In this document: one piece after another, positions 8,013 through 15,445 of the stretch | Layout of the letters: each line of letters opens with the position of its first letter | Numbering within the stretch: position 1 is the stretch's first letter | Source of the DNA: Candidatus Woesearchaeota archaeon | GTDB taxonomy: Archaea > Nanobdellota > Nanobdellia > Woesearchaeales > B54-G15 | DNA: 25,289 bases | Direction: 5' to 3' | Assembly: GCA_003648985.1 (NCBI GenBank) | Contig: QMQQ01000005.1 | Coordinates: 1 to 25,289 of the forward strand | Translations under genes and position numbers: made by a program | Notes under the pieces: generated by a model | What the model saw: the letters and a program-made list of their open reading frames with translations, nothing else | What the model was told of the DNA's origin: nothing | The model's database searches: none

Positions 8013-8460
8013 TTTTCAATAAACCATGTTCTTCAATATACAAAAGCATATGCCTAACACTTCTAAAAGCCCCTCCTCCGATCTTCCTATAAACATCCCT
8101 AAATGCGTTTTCTTTAATTTTTCCTTTCTCCCTCAACTGCTTCAACGCTTTCCTTTGCGCCCTAACATGTGTAACCCAAACTTCTTTTTTTCCGATTCTC
8201 GCTCCTGCCTTTCCTTTCCTGCTTCCATGTCCTCTGCGTCTTCCTTTCTTCTTCTGCTCACGTCTTTTTCTTGCTCTCGCTCTCGAAACACCCTTATCAC
8301 CAACAATCTTAATATAGCCTTTTTTGATCAAACTTCTCATATCAGCCTTTGTCACAGCATCCTTTATCTCGCTAAGATGTTCCCTACCAAATCTAACTTT
8401 CTTTTTGCTACATCCAAGCATCCTTGCAACAATTTCCTTTTTCTTCTCAAGCCCTTTCAT
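7996..8460 (-). CDS. rpl19e: large-subunit ribosomal protein eL19
   Basis: eL19 is an archaeal/eukaryotic 50S protein that lies near the tunnel exit and contributes to inter-subunit contacts. The sequence begins with the helical domain (KKKEIVARMLGCSKKKVRF), passes through the basic KGVSRARARKRREQKKKGRRRGHGSRKGKAG stretch that binds rRNA, and ends with a helix-rich region containing YRKIGGGAFRSVRHMLLYIEEHGL. Its 154 residues are usual. It starts through a TAAAATG junction after eL32, and its last 17 bases overlap uL18. Confidence 0.96.
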   Translation of the reverse strand: MKGLEKKKEIVARMLGCSKKKVRFGREHLSEIKDAVTKADMRSLIKKGYIKIVGDKGVSRARARKRREQKKKGRRRGHGSRKGKAGARIGKKEVWVTHVRAQRKALKQLREKGKIKENAFRDVYRKIGGGAFRSVRHMLLYIEEHGLLKNEKKG

Positions 8461-8461
8461 T

Positions 8462-9055
8462 TTATCGTTTCTTTATCAACACCTTTTCTTTTTCTTTTTC
8501 AAGTTCTTCTTTTTCTTCTTTCTTTTCCCCGACTTCCTTCTTCTCGACCTCTTCCTTTTTCCCTTCCTTCTTTTCTACTTCTTTCGGCTTCTCCTTAACT
8601 TCTACTTTTTTCTTCTCTTTTTCTTTAGCTTTTTCTTCTTCTTTTGCCTTCTTCTCCTGTTCAATCTTTTCAAGGAACTTCTTAGGATTGAAATTCAAAA
8701 AGGTAATTCCAAGTTCCATTCCTTTTTTTGCAATCTCTATTCGCTTTTTCTTTCCAACGCTGCTACCGACAACAGCACCATCTTTTTGTTTATCTAGGTT
8801 AGTCAAATCTCCTACGTTCATAATAATGACTGGCTTAAGCCCAGCCTTATCAAACCCCCTCACAGCTTTCGGCGACCTATAACCTTGACTTGGCTTTTTC
8901 CTGTGTCCTTTTTTGCACAACCTTATCTTGTTGTGTCTTCCTCTCGGCCTTCTCCAATTTTCCTTCAGCCTTTTCTTTTTATGAGCGTCAGTTCTAATAA
9001 AATCAGGTTTTTTTCTTTTCAACTTGTTCCTAAGCTCTAACAACTGCTCAGACAT
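8462..9055 (-). CDS. rpl32e: large-subunit ribosomal protein eL32 with long charged C-terminal tail
   Basis: eL32 is an archaeal/eukaryotic 50S protein. The eL32 core spans about residues 1-128: KKPDFIRTDAHKKKRLKENWRRPRG, then RLCKKGHRKKPSQGYRSPKAVRGF and the NVGDL and AVVGSSVGKKKRIEIAKKA-like region. Residues 129-197 are almost entirely Lys and Glu with short Val and Pro breaks. They look like a charged single alpha-helix or disordered tail, and I know of no function for them. On the DNA the tail is a purine tract on the coding strand. It follows uL6 by five bases and joins eL19 through TAAAATG. Confidence 0.94.
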   Translation of the reverse strand: MSEQLLELRNKLKRKKPDFIRTDAHKKKRLKENWRRPRGRHNKIRLCKKGHRKKPSQGYRSPKAVRGFDKAGLKPVIIMNVGDLTNLDKQKDGAVVGSSVGKKKRIEIAKKGMELGITFLNFNPKKFLEKIEQEKKAKEEEKAKEKEKKKVEVKEKPKEVEKKEGKKEEVEKKEVGEKKEEKEELEKEKEKVLIKKR

Positions 9056-9060
9056 TTTCT

Positions 9061-9600
9061 TTAAACATACTTTCCATCTTTATAATAAATGTAAAGTCCA
9101 TCTTGGAATATTCTCCTATCAAAACCCACCCTTCTTGTCAACTGCTCTATATCACTAGCTGTTCTACCAGCAAGTTCTTTATCTGTGCTTTCAACAACAA
9201 TATCATTTCCTTCAACTTTCACTTTAACGCCATTAGGAATCTTCAATTTTCTTGGAACTTTTTCACCAAAAAAATTTTTGACAACAAGCTCATTGCCTTC
9301 GACACTAACAGTCATTGGAAAGTGCCCACTGCACACCTTCAACTTATAAACATGTCCTTCAGTAACGCCTTTAAACATATTCCTTATGTGCGCCCTAAAT
9401 GTCCCAATCATTTTCTTCTCGCGCTTTGTCGCCTTCTCACTCATTATCACAACTTTATCACCCACTTTTACGTCAACCCCAGGATAAAACAAACTCCTTC
9501 TTAGCTCACCAAGAGGGCCCTTAACACAAACAACGCCATTCTCATAACTAACTGAAACTCCTTCAGGAATATCAAGTTTCACCTCAATTGTCTCTTTCAT
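9061..9600 (-). CDS. rpl6: large-subunit ribosomal protein uL6
   Basis: uL6 lies near the GTPase-associated, sarcin-ricin region of the 50S subunit. Two tandem copies of the L6 fold are visible: residues 1-80 with VKGPLGELRRSLFYPGVDV, and residues 81-179 with GHVYKLKVCSGHFPMTVSVEGNELVVKNFFGEK, then RTASDIEQLTRRVGFDRRIFQDGLY. The archaeal second-domain wording FGEKVPRKLKIPNGV is clear. Length (179) is normal. It starts two bases after uS8 and precedes eL32 by five bases, in the standard archaeal order. Confidence 0.95.
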   Translation of the reverse strand: MKETIEVKLDIPEGVSVSYENGVVCVKGPLGELRRSLFYPGVDVKVGDKVVIMSEKATKREKKMIGTFRAHIRNMFKGVTEGHVYKLKVCSGHFPMTVSVEGNELVVKNFFGEKVPRKLKIPNGVKVKVEGNDIVVESTDKELAGRTASDIEQLTRRVGFDRRIFQDGLYIYYKDGKYV

Positions 9601-9602
9601 TT

Positions 9603-9992
9603 TTAGTAAACAAAAGCAATCAGCTTTCCTCCAATTCCTGCTTTTTTAGCTTCGATATGCGTCATTAAACCCTTTGACGTCGAAACTATCAAGAACCCAA
9701 AGTCCTTTGCAGGAAGATATCTCTTTTCAAACTTTTCAAACTCGTCAATTCCAACATCATACCTTGGTTTTATGGCTCCGCATTTATTTATGGCTCCAAT
9801 CAGGTTCACAATCAAATAACCGCCTCTACCATCATCGACTTCTTTCTGATCACCAACATAGCCTTCTCTCTGCATAATCTTAAAAACAGCTTTAATCAAC
9901 TTCGAATACGGCTTAATTATGCATTCTTTTTTTCCAGCAAATTCTGCATTAAGCACCTTCGACAATGCATCTGCTAATGGATCGTTCAGCAT
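9603..9992 (-). CDS. rps8: small-subunit ribosomal protein uS8
   Basis: uS8 is a primary 16S rRNA-binding protein of the 30S platform. The sequence shows DPLADALSKVLNAE at the N-terminus, then IGAINKCGAIKPRYDV, YLPAKDFGFLIVSTSKGLMTHIEAKKAGIGGKLIAFVY, matching archaeal uS8 throughout. The ATG at 9992 is preferred because it gives the usual short MLNDPLA start. GTG codons at 10001 and 9998 would add three or two residues and sit directly after the uS14 stop. uL6 starts two bases downstream. Confidence 0.94.
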   Translation of the reverse strand: MLNDPLADALSKVLNAEFAGKKECIIKPYSKLIKAVFKIMQREGYVGDQKEVDDGRGGYLIVNLIGAINKCGAIKPRYDVGIDEFEKFEKRYLPAKDFGFLIVSTSKGLMTHIEAKKAGIGGKLIAFVY

Positions 9993-10001
9993 TTTCACCA
10001 C

Positions 10002-10232
10002 TTAATCATATTTTTTAAAACCCAATTTGAATGCGATCTCCCTAAAACAATGTCTGCAGAGATGCAATCCATACTTGTTGATATGTGCCCTTGCCCTACC
10101 ACATCTTTTACACCTTAGCCTGTTATAACCGCAGCTCCGCTCCTTCGGCTTGTTAAATTTCAAATATTTTTTCCAAATAGCAGGTTTGTTTTTTAGCTGT
10201 GCAAATGCCTTTCTAAAATCTGAATATGTCAT
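10002..10232 (-). CDS. rps14: zinc-binding small-subunit ribosomal protein uS14, long form
   Basis: uS14 joins the 30S head. C41-x2-C44 and C59-x2-C62 form the zinc-binding pairs, within RCKRCGRARAHINKYGLHLCRHCFRE, and the C-terminus GFKKYD is characteristic. Many archaeal uS14 proteins have just over 50 residues. This one has about 25 extra N-terminal residues (SDFRKAFAQLKNKPAIWKKYLKFNKPKERS) and one extra Cys at 34. No internal Met could give the short form, and the ATG overlaps the uL5 stop (ATGA), so the long form is genuine. I associate this form with DPANN lineages, but that needs an alignment. Confidence 0.94.
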   Translation of the reverse strand: MTYSDFRKAFAQLKNKPAIWKKYLKFNKPKERSCGYNRLRCKRCGRARAHINKYGLHLCRHCFREIAFKLGFKKYD

Positions 10233-10735
10233 TTTATTCTCACTCCAAGTTCTTTTTCAGCAAAAGCAATAGTTTCTTCTTTTGTTATCCTATGCCTTTT
10301 TCCTATTCTTCTCTTCCTCAACTTTCTTCTCTTCACCCTGAAGCCTCTTCTCTCGAGTGTAACTGCAACCTCAAGCCCTATAATCCCAAGTTCAGGGTCG
10401 TATTTCATTCCTGGAATCTCAATATATTCAGGGATTCCAAAGCTAAAAGTTCCATTATCAAAATTTTTTGCATCCAACATTCTATCTTTTGCATCAAGCA
10501 ATAAGCCAAGTACTTGCCTAGCCTTCTTGCCCCTCAAAGTAACTATGCAAGCTATAGGAACTCCAGGTCTAATATCCCACGCAGGTATCCTCTTTTTAGC
10601 AACTCTTTTCACTGGTTTCGCACCAGTTATTTTCTGCAATAACTTTATTGCCTTTTCAAGCGCATCGACATTCTTACCACTCCCGATATTCAAAGTTACC
10701 TTCTCTATCCTTATTTCCCTCATTGGATTTTCCAT
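10229..10735 (-). CDS. rpl5: large-subunit ribosomal protein uL5
   Basis: uL5 binds 5S rRNA in the central protuberance and contacts the P-site tRNA. The start NPMREIRIEKVTLNIG is the standard archaeal opening. TLRGKKARQVLGLLLDAKD and NGTFSFGIPEYIEIPGMKYDPELGIIGLEVAVTLERRGFRVKRR follow. Its 168 residues are normal. It begins two bases after eS4 and shares ATGA with uS14, matching the archaeal order eS4-uL5-uS14-uS8. Confidence 0.96.
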   Translation of the reverse strand: MENPMREIRIEKVTLNIGSGKNVDALEKAIKLLQKITGAKPVKRVAKKRIPAWDIRPGVPIACIVTLRGKKARQVLGLLLDAKDRMLDAKNFDNGTFSFGIPEYIEIPGMKYDPELGIIGLEVAVTLERRGFRVKRRKLRKRRIGKRHRITKEETIAFAEKELGVRIK

Positions 10736-10737
10736 TT

Positions 10738-11430
10738 TCAGCTTAGAGTAATAGCCGGCTTTTCCTTGCCGACAACAAAAACAAATTGCTTATCTGTTTC
10801 TATAACCTCATCACCTACCACAAGCTTTATTTCCTTATCCACACCTTCGACTTTGCCAAGCATTCCAATGTGCTTTCCGCCAGTAAGATAAACAACCACT
10901 CCTTTTTCAAGCTTGAAATGCTCAAGCACTTTTTGACTCGGCAATTCAATAAGCAAACTGTCTCCAACTTTGACATCGCCATCATATAAAAAGTTCCTCC
11001 CATCAAATCCATTGAGCTGCATTTTCCCACTTTTCACTTTCTTTTTTCCAACAACCTTGCATAATTTCTTGTTCTTCTCCCCAGCATCAATTCTAATAAG
11101 ATGAAGCTTTCCTTTTGGATTTATCACAACCCTATAAGCCTCATTTAACTTGGGAAATTCAAGCACGTCCATCAAACCAACAATCATTTTCAGATCTTTT
11201 GCTTTTACACCGTCAACAAGCACTTCGCCTGCATTAACTATTTTTTTTGCCTCGTGTCTTGTTTTTGCATAACCGAGCAAGTCCCTAAGGATAACCAAAA
11301 GAGGCAACCCCCTATCAAGAGGGTGCTTCCCAGCCAGTGGTTTAATTATCCAAATATGCTTGCGCCTTGCAATAGGCCAGGTTCTTGGAGCTGCAAGCCT
11401 TTTAACGTGTTTTTCACCTATGCTTCCCAT
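10738..11430 (-). CDS. rps4e: small-subunit ribosomal protein eS4
   Basis: eS4 is the archaeal/eukaryotic S4-family protein of the 30S body, and its place here between uL24 and uL5 is specific to archaea. Visible domains are the N-terminal RS4NT region (HVKRLAAPRTWPIARRKHIWIIKPLAGKHPLDRGLPL), an S4 RNA-binding domain at about 42-105 (RHEAKKIVNAGEVLVDG), a central domain, and a C-terminal KOW motif around GVVVYLTGGKHIGMLGKVEGV. At 230 residues it is typical. It starts through TAAAATG after uL24. Confidence 0.95.
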   Translation of the reverse strand: MGSIGEKHVKRLAAPRTWPIARRKHIWIIKPLAGKHPLDRGLPLLVILRDLLGYAKTRHEAKKIVNAGEVLVDGVKAKDLKMIVGLMDVLEFPKLNEAYRVVINPKGKLHLIRIDAGEKNKKLCKVVGKKKVKSGKMQLNGFDGRNFLYDGDVKVGDSLLIELPSQKVLEHFKLEKGVVVYLTGGKHIGMLGKVEGVDKEIKLVVGDEVIETDKQFVFVVGKEKPAITLS

Positions 11431-11431
11431 T

Positions 11432-11800
11432 TTACCTCCTCATCCTCATCTTGTCTTCGAGATTTAACTCAGTAATCATTAAATTTGATGCATCAAACGG
11501 AACAGCAACCTTTCTGCCATCTCGTCTTTCCCTCATAACGTTCTCAAGATAAACCTTCATTCGCTTCAAATCAACCCTCGCTACTTTTGCGACTGTTCCT
11601 TTAAATTCTCCCCTAACAATCTTTACCTTGTCTCCTTTCCTCAATCTTAATGCCCGCTTACCATGCTTCTTTTTCAATTCTTTTGAAAGATGGCAATGAA
11701 CAAGTTTTCCCCTAATATGAAGGGGAGCATTATACCTATACTTTCTTTGTTTTCTTGGCTGTTTGCTTTTTATCCATTCCCTTGAAAATCTCTTTTTCAT
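11432..11800 (-). CDS. rpl24: large-subunit ribosomal protein uL24
   Basis: uL24 is an early assembly protein of the 50S subunit with a KOW motif. The sequence carries the archaeal N-terminal extension (REWIKSKQPRKQRKYRYNAPLHIRGKLVHCHLSKELKKKHGKRALRLRKGDKVKIVRG), then the KOW motif EFKGTVAKVARVDLKRMKVYLE and a short C-terminal region. Length (122) is normal. It starts two bases after uL14 and is joined to eS4 by TAAAATG. Confidence 0.96.
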   Translation of the reverse strand: MKKRFSREWIKSKQPRKQRKYRYNAPLHIRGKLVHCHLSKELKKKHGKRALRLRKGDKVKIVRGEFKGTVAKVARVDLKRMKVYLENVMRERRDGRKVAVPFDASNLMITELNLEDKMRMRR

Positions 11801-11802
11801 TT

Positions 11803-12204
11803 TTAAACGATTATATTAGCAAGTTTAGATATGCCGGGCCATCTGCTGGCCGCTTCTTTTGCAACAGGTCCTTTGATCAAGGTTCCTTTAGGATTTCCAG
11901 CTTTGTCCTTTACAACAACAGCAGCATTATCTTCGAAAGCAATCCTCATACCATCAGGACGCCTATATTCTTTCTTCTGTCTAACAATCACAGCCAACAC
12001 AACTTGCTTTTTCATCTCAGGCTTTCCCTCTTTAACAGTAGCCATAATCATATCCCCAACTCCAGCACTTGGGTACCTACCTTTTGTGGTTTTCCTTCTA
12101 AAAACAGCAAACATCCTTATCACTTTTGCGCCACTGTTATCACAAACAGGGATATAACTACCAAAATTAATTCCCTTGGTTACTCTCGCTTTTACAGGTT
12201 TCAT
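11803..12204 (-). CDS. rpl14: large-subunit ribosomal protein uL14
   Basis: uL14 lies on the subunit interface of the 50S particle. Motifs include GSYIPVCDNSGAKVIRMFAV, the GVGDMIMATVKEGKPEMKKQVVLAVIVRQKKEYRRPDGMRIAFEDNAAVVV core, and PKGTLIKGPVAKEAASRWPGISKLANIIV at the end, all diagnostic. Its 133 residues are normal. The ATG overlaps the uS17 stop (ATGA). uL24 follows after two bases. Confidence 0.96.
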   Translation of the reverse strand: MKPVKARVTKGINFGSYIPVCDNSGAKVIRMFAVFRRKTTKGRYPSAGVGDMIMATVKEGKPEMKKQVVLAVIVRQKKEYRRPDGMRIAFEDNAAVVVKDKAGNPKGTLIKGPVAKEAASRWPGISKLANIIV

Positions 12205-12485
12205 TTTTTAGCTATGATTACAAAATGTTTTGTTTTACTCAATGGCCTTGTTTCTGCAATCATAACCTCATCACCAACATCTGCATCAATACAACTTGGA
12301 TTATGAACTCTTATCTTCCTCAACCTCTTTTCATATCTTTCGTATTTCGGTAAATACTTCATTCGTTCGATGAGCACAGTCGCGCTTCTATGCAAATCCT
12401 TTGCAATAACAACGCCTTTTAATTTTCTTCCCCTTATCTTAACGTTTCCATGAAATGGACATTTCTTATCTTTGCATTCAGCCAT
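12201..12485 (-). CDS. rps17: small-subunit ribosomal protein uS17
   Basis: uS17 is a primary 16S rRNA-binding protein with an OB fold. The archaeal N-terminus is short and carries C4, C9 and H12 (ECKDKKCPFHG). Then come KLKGVVIAKDLHRSATVLIERMKYLPKYERYEKRLRKIRVHNP and the closing VGDEVMIAETRPLSKTKHFVI signature. The start overlaps the end of rnp1 by 8 bases, a longer overlap than the usual ATGA here, so reinitiation is likely. uL14 overlaps its stop. Confidence 0.95.
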   Translation of the reverse strand: MAECKDKKCPFHGNVKIRGRKLKGVVIAKDLHRSATVLIERMKYLPKYERYEKRLRKIRVHNPSCIDADVGDEVMIAETRPLSKTKHFVIIAKK

Positions 12486-12750
12486 TTTTTATTTCCCTCT
12501 TCAACCTTTCTTCAGGCCTTCCAACAAGCAATTTTCCATCAATCCTAACACGCTGCTTTCCAAACCTGAATTCAAACACAGCATTCTGCTTTATCACCCT
12601 TTTCTTCCCTTTTTCAGTTTCTATTACAAAGGTATTTTTTGTTTCATCAACGACCTTGCCTTCTATGCCGATGTTTGCCTTGTTCTTTGCATCAACAACT
12701 TCAACTTTGATTCCTATAAATTCATATTTCAAAATGTCCCTTTTCTTCAT
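12478..12750 (-). CDS. rnp1: RNase P protein component 1 (Rnp1, Rpp29/Pop4)
   Basis: Rnp1 is the archaeal Rpp29/Pop4 subunit of RNase P, which pairs with Rpp21 and helps the catalytic RNA cut tRNA 5' leaders. The 90-residue sequence has the expected Sm-like beta barrel: ILKYEFIGIKVEVVDAKNKANIGIEGKVVDETKNTFVIET, then KRVIKQNAVFEFRF and the closing DGKLLVGRPEERLKR, a strong family match. Its position between aIF1 and uS17 is the conserved archaeal arrangement. It lies 21 bases after aIF1 and overlaps uS17 by 8. Confidence 0.94.
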   Translation of the reverse strand: MKKRDILKYEFIGIKVEVVDAKNKANIGIEGKVVDETKNTFVIETEKGKKRVIKQNAVFEFRFGKQRVRIDGKLLVGRPEERLKREIKNG

Positions 12751-12771
12751 CTTTTACTTCTTTCTCTTCAA

Positions 12772-13080
12772 TTACTGGATCTCAATACTTTCTGGTGGAA
12801 AGCCGTATTCTTCAAGCACCTTTTTAATGTTTTGCTTATGCTCGCCTTGCAATTCAATCTTCCCATTTTTTACCGTACCTCCACAAGCGAGCTTGCTCTT
12901 CAGCATCTTTACCAATGCTTTCATATCAATCGATTTCTCATCTATACCTTCAATAATAGTATATGGCTTTCCAAACTTCTTTTTCTCTACCCTTATCCTT
13001 ATCTTCTGTTGTTCTTTGGCTATCGTCTCGCAAACACAAAGTTCTTTTGGTAAACCACACTTTGGACAAATTTCAACCAT
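12772..13080 (-). CDS. translation initiation factor aIF1 (SUI1)
   Basis: aIF1 belongs to the SUI1/eIF1 family, which binds the 30S P-site region and enforces correct start-codon choice. The N-terminus has a zinc-knuckle-like CPKC...CVC cluster (C5, C8, C15, C17), usual for archaeal SUI1. The SUI1 fold follows from about residue 26 to 98 with YTIIEGID, then LKSKLACGGTVKNGKIELQGEHKQNIKKVLEEYGFPPESIEI. GGT and GEH are typical of the family. It lies between uL29 (9 bases upstream) and rnp1 (21 bases downstream) in the standard archaeal order. Confidence 0.94.
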   Translation of the reverse strand: MVEICPKCGLPKELCVCETIAKEQQKIRIRVEKKKFGKPYTIIEGIDEKSIDMKALVKMLKSKLACGGTVKNGKIELQGEHKQNIKKVLEEYGFPPESIEIQ

Positions 13081-13089
13081 TGCTTTTTA

Positions 13090-13284
13090 TCACCTACCTC
13101 CTTTTTCTTTTAAAATTGTAATAATTTTTGCAATCTCGCGTCTAATCTTCTTTATAGCTGCTGTTTTCTCTGTGCTGCTTTTCTGCAACCTCTTAGTCAT
13201 CCCTCTAATCAAATCCTTCTTCAAATCAACCAATTTCTTCCTTAACTCCTCATTGCTCAGAGCTCTCAGTTCCTTTGTTTTCAT
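13090..13284 (-). CDS. rpl29: large-subunit ribosomal protein uL29
   Basis: uL29 is a small helical-hairpin protein at the peptide-exit side of the 50S subunit. The 64 residues form two helices, with KELRALSNEELRKKLVDLKKDLIRGMT in the first and IKKIRREIAKIITILKEKGGR in the second. The ATG at 13284 is supported by GAGGAG at 13289-13294, four bases upstream. As a result the gene overlaps the last 35 bases of uS3, whose C-terminal tail is acidic and poorly conserved. aIF1 follows after 9 bases. Confidence 0.93.
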   Translation of the reverse strand: MKTKELRALSNEELRKKLVDLKKDLIRGMTKRLQKSSTEKTAAIKKIRREIAKIITILKEKGGR

Positions 13285-13909
13285 CTTTCTCCTCTACCTT
13301 AACCTCTTCCACTTCTTCGCCTATCTTAATCTTATCCGAAAGTCTAACATCTGGTGGCATTATCCTTACCTGAATCCCAACAACACCAGGCTTTAACCGT
13401 GCAATAGCATATGCTTTTTTCACGCCCTCTATAGCAATATCCCCACATTTTTTTAAATAACCAGCATAAAACCTCCATCGCTTTGCTCTACGACTCGGCA
13501 CCTTGCCACTTATTATTATCTCGACACCAATAGCCCCTGCATTCATCACGTCTTGAACAGCCCTATGTCCAACAGCTTTAAACCTTGTAATGCCAAACCT
13601 CTCAAGTGTATTTGCAATCTTCTCAGCAACTATGTGCGGATCTAAAAATGGGCTGTCAACAGTTTGGATTTCAACCTGAGGATTCTCAAGTCCAAACTTC
13701 TTTTTCAATTCAGCTGTAAGCCGCCTTATATTTTGTCCTTCTCGTCCAACAACAAGTCCTGGCCTTAATGCAGTTATAACAATCTTCTCGCCAAGCGGCG
13801 TTCTCTGAACTTTAACATTTGAAATCCCAACATTCTGAAAACTATTCATTATAAATTCCTCTATCTGAAAATCCTTGCCCCTTTCACTTATAAGTTTCCT
13901 TTCTATCAT
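13250..13909 (-). CDS. rps3: small-subunit ribosomal protein uS3
   Basis: uS3 lines the mRNA entry channel in the 30S head. An N-terminal KH type II domain is visible (TALRPGLVVGREGQNIRRLTAELKKKFG), followed by the S3 C-terminal domain (GHRAVQDVMNAGAIGVEIIISGKVPSRRAKRWRF, then GVVGIQVRIMPPDV). The last 20 or so residues are an acidic, Lys/Glu-rich tail. The start overlaps the uL22 stop (ATGA), and the tail coding region contains the ribosome-binding site and start of uL29. Confidence 0.96.
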   Translation of the reverse strand: MIERKLISERGKDFQIEEFIMNSFQNVGISNVKVQRTPLGEKIVITALRPGLVVGREGQNIRRLTAELKKKFGLENPQVEIQTVDSPFLDPHIVAEKIANTLERFGITRFKAVGHRAVQDVMNAGAIGVEIIISGKVPSRRAKRWRFYAGYLKKCGDIAIEGVKKAYAIARLKPGVVGIQVRIMPPDVRLSDKIKIGEEVEEVKVEEKDENKGTESSEQ

Positions 13910-14337
13910 TTTTCCTTCACAATAATTTCAACATGCGTTCTTTTAGCAGTCCTACCGCGCTTTCGTCCATGTTTCAAAGGTTTTCCACCGCTGTGAGCAG
14001 CAATGTGCCTAATAACCAAATTAGCAGTATTCAGTCCCTTAACCTGAGCATTAGCCTCAACATCTTTTAACAATTTAAGTATTTCTTTGCACACCTTTTC
14101 AGGATACCTTCCTGCTTCAATACCTTTCTTATGTCCAAGATCTCGCCTGTATCTTCTATAAGGAACTGCAACCTTCTTTTCAAGCACTTTCTGCAGTAAA
14201 TCCTTTGCCTTCTGCAATTCCATGCCTCTTAGCATTCTGCAAACCTCAACTGAATGTTTTGTAGATATTCTCATACCTAAACCAATCGCTCTTGCCTCCT
14301 TTTCCGCGTCATATTTTGTACTGTAGTTGAATCTCAT
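13906..14337 (-). CDS. rpl22: large-subunit ribosomal protein uL22
   Basis: uL22 lines the nascent-peptide tunnel with uL4. The ATG at 14337 gives 143 residues opening with MRFNYSTKYDAEKEARAIG, the usual archaeal start. The longer frame from 14382 would overlap uS19 by 44 bases and add 15 residues outside the family. With the shorter start the uS19 junction is TAAAATG. Motifs include AKDLLQKVLEKKVAVPYRRY, GRYPEKVCKEILKLLKDVEANA, and the tunnel-loop and C-terminal HGRKRGRTAKRTHVEIIV. The uS3 start overlaps its stop (ATGA). Confidence 0.95.
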   Translation of the reverse strand: MRFNYSTKYDAEKEARAIGLGMRISTKHSVEVCRMLRGMELQKAKDLLQKVLEKKVAVPYRRYRRDLGHKKGIEAGRYPEKVCKEILKLLKDVEANAQVKGLNTANLVIRHIAAHSGGKPLKHGRKRGRTAKRTHVEIIVKEK

Positions 14338-14338
14338 T

Positions 14339-14725
14339 TTACTTAGCTGATACAGCAGCACTGCTCCTTGTAGCACCAACACCAGGAGCTGAATGTTTAA
14401 CTGGTTTCCTCGTTAATGCAAATTCACCAAGCCTATGTCCGAGCATTTCAAGTGTTACATTCACAGGAACAAATGCCTTTCCATTATGAACATAAATCGT
14501 TAGTCCAACCATCTCAGGCGTTATCACCATATCCCTGCAATGCGTTCTTATCTTCTTATCAGGCTTTTCTCTTATTCTTTTCAACAGTTTCTTTTCAGCC
14601 TCAGTCAAACCCTTCTTCAGTTTCCTCCTTTGTCTTGCTTTTAACAATTCTGCAAACTGGTCAAGAGTCATCTGCTTCAATTCTTCCAATGTTTTTCCCC
14701 TAAATGTAAATTCCTTTTTTGCCAT
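14339..14725 (-). CDS. rps19: small-subunit ribosomal protein uS19
   Basis: uS19 is in the 30S head and contacts uS13 and the 50S bridge. The archaeal form begins with an extension (KEFTFRGKTLEELKQMTLDQFAELLKARQRRKLKKGLT), followed by the core IRTHCRDMVITPEMVGLTIYVHNGKAFVPVNVTLEMLGHRLGEFALTRKPVKHSAPG. The AVSAK terminus is ordinary. Length (128) is normal. It follows uL2 by two bases and joins uL22 through TAAAATG. Confidence 0.96.
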   Translation of the reverse strand: MAKKEFTFRGKTLEELKQMTLDQFAELLKARQRRKLKKGLTEAEKKLLKRIREKPDKKIRTHCRDMVITPEMVGLTIYVHNGKAFVPVNVTLEMLGHRLGEFALTRKPVKHSAPGVGATRSSAAVSAK

Positions 14726-14727
14726 TT

Positions 14728-15444
14728 TTACCTCTTCTTTCTTCCAGTTCTTCTTGCAGCTATGCTACCAACCTTTCTACCAGGTGGTGCATTCCTACTA
14801 ACAGGTCTTTTCTTGCTTTTTCTCGCACTCCTCGTATTACCAAAAGGATGCGCAACAGCATTCATCTTACAAGCGCTTGTTCTAGGATAAATCTTATTCC
14901 TGGCCCACATTGCCTTTGCCTTGTTGCCAGCCTTTAAAAATGGTTTCTCTAATCTGCCGCTACCAGCAACAACACCAATGCACGCTCTGCAGTTAGCATT
15001 AAACAAGCGCTCTTTCTTCGATGGAAGTTTCACTAAAACACCGCTAGGAAGCTTTCCAACAACCCTTGCAAAACTACCGCTAGCTCTGCAAAACTTTCCT
15101 CCATCGCCAGGTATGCTCTCAATATTGTAAACGCTCGTTCCTTCTGGAATTTCATCCAAAGGAAGAACATTCCCTATTTTAACGCTTGCACCACTACCAA
15201 TTTCAACCATATCACCAACCTTTATACCTTCTGGAGCAATCATCAAAGCTTCGTTTCCATTAGCATAACGTACAATCATCAACGGTGCTGAATGTCCAGG
15301 ACAATCAACAATATCAACAACAACACCTTCAAGTTTACCTTCTGCTAAAGACAAAAACTTGGCATCTCCTTTATACCTATGGCTAAGTGCTTTAAACGTA
15401 CGAGTTCCTTTTCCGCGCCTTTGAACAATCAAGCTCTTGCCCAT
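14728..15444 (-). CDS. rpl2: large-subunit ribosomal protein uL2
   Basis: uL2 supports the peptidyl-transferase centre and subunit joining. The 238 residues show the usual archaeal start (GKSLIVQRRGKGTRTFKALSHRYKGDAKF), the OB/SH3 core with VDIVDCPGHSAPLMIVRYANG, GTSVYNIESIPGDGGKFCRASGSFARVVG, and the C-terminal MNAVAHPFGNT motif, whose histidine is the conserved functional residue. It starts through TAAAATG after uL23. uS19 follows after two bases. Confidence 0.97.
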   Translation of the reverse strand: MGKSLIVQRRGKGTRTFKALSHRYKGDAKFLSLAEGKLEGVVVDIVDCPGHSAPLMIVRYANGNEALMIAPEGIKVGDMVEIGSGASVKIGNVLPLDEIPEGTSVYNIESIPGDGGKFCRASGSFARVVGKLPSGVLVKLPSKKERLFNANCRACIGVVAGSGRLEKPFLKAGNKAKAMWARNKIYPRTSACKMNAVAHPFGNTRSARKSKKRPVSRNAPPGRKVGSIAARRTGRKKR

Positions 15445-15445
15445 T

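Noticed and set aside
8026..8882. Three overlapping + strand frames rich in Phe, Ser and Leu
   Set aside because: They are the reverse complement of the purine-rich eL19 and eL32 genes. Pyrimidine tracts keep these frames open without coding meaning.
12455..13396. 313-codon open frame on the + strand
   Set aside because: It lies entirely antisense to uS17, rnp1, aIF1, uL29 and uS3, all firmly identified. Its product is a Phe/Ser/Leu-rich shadow with no recognisable motif.
13906..14382. Longer uL22 start at 14382
   Set aside because: It would overlap uS19 by 44 bases and add 15 residues outside the family. The ATG at 14337 gives the standard start and a TAAAATG junction.
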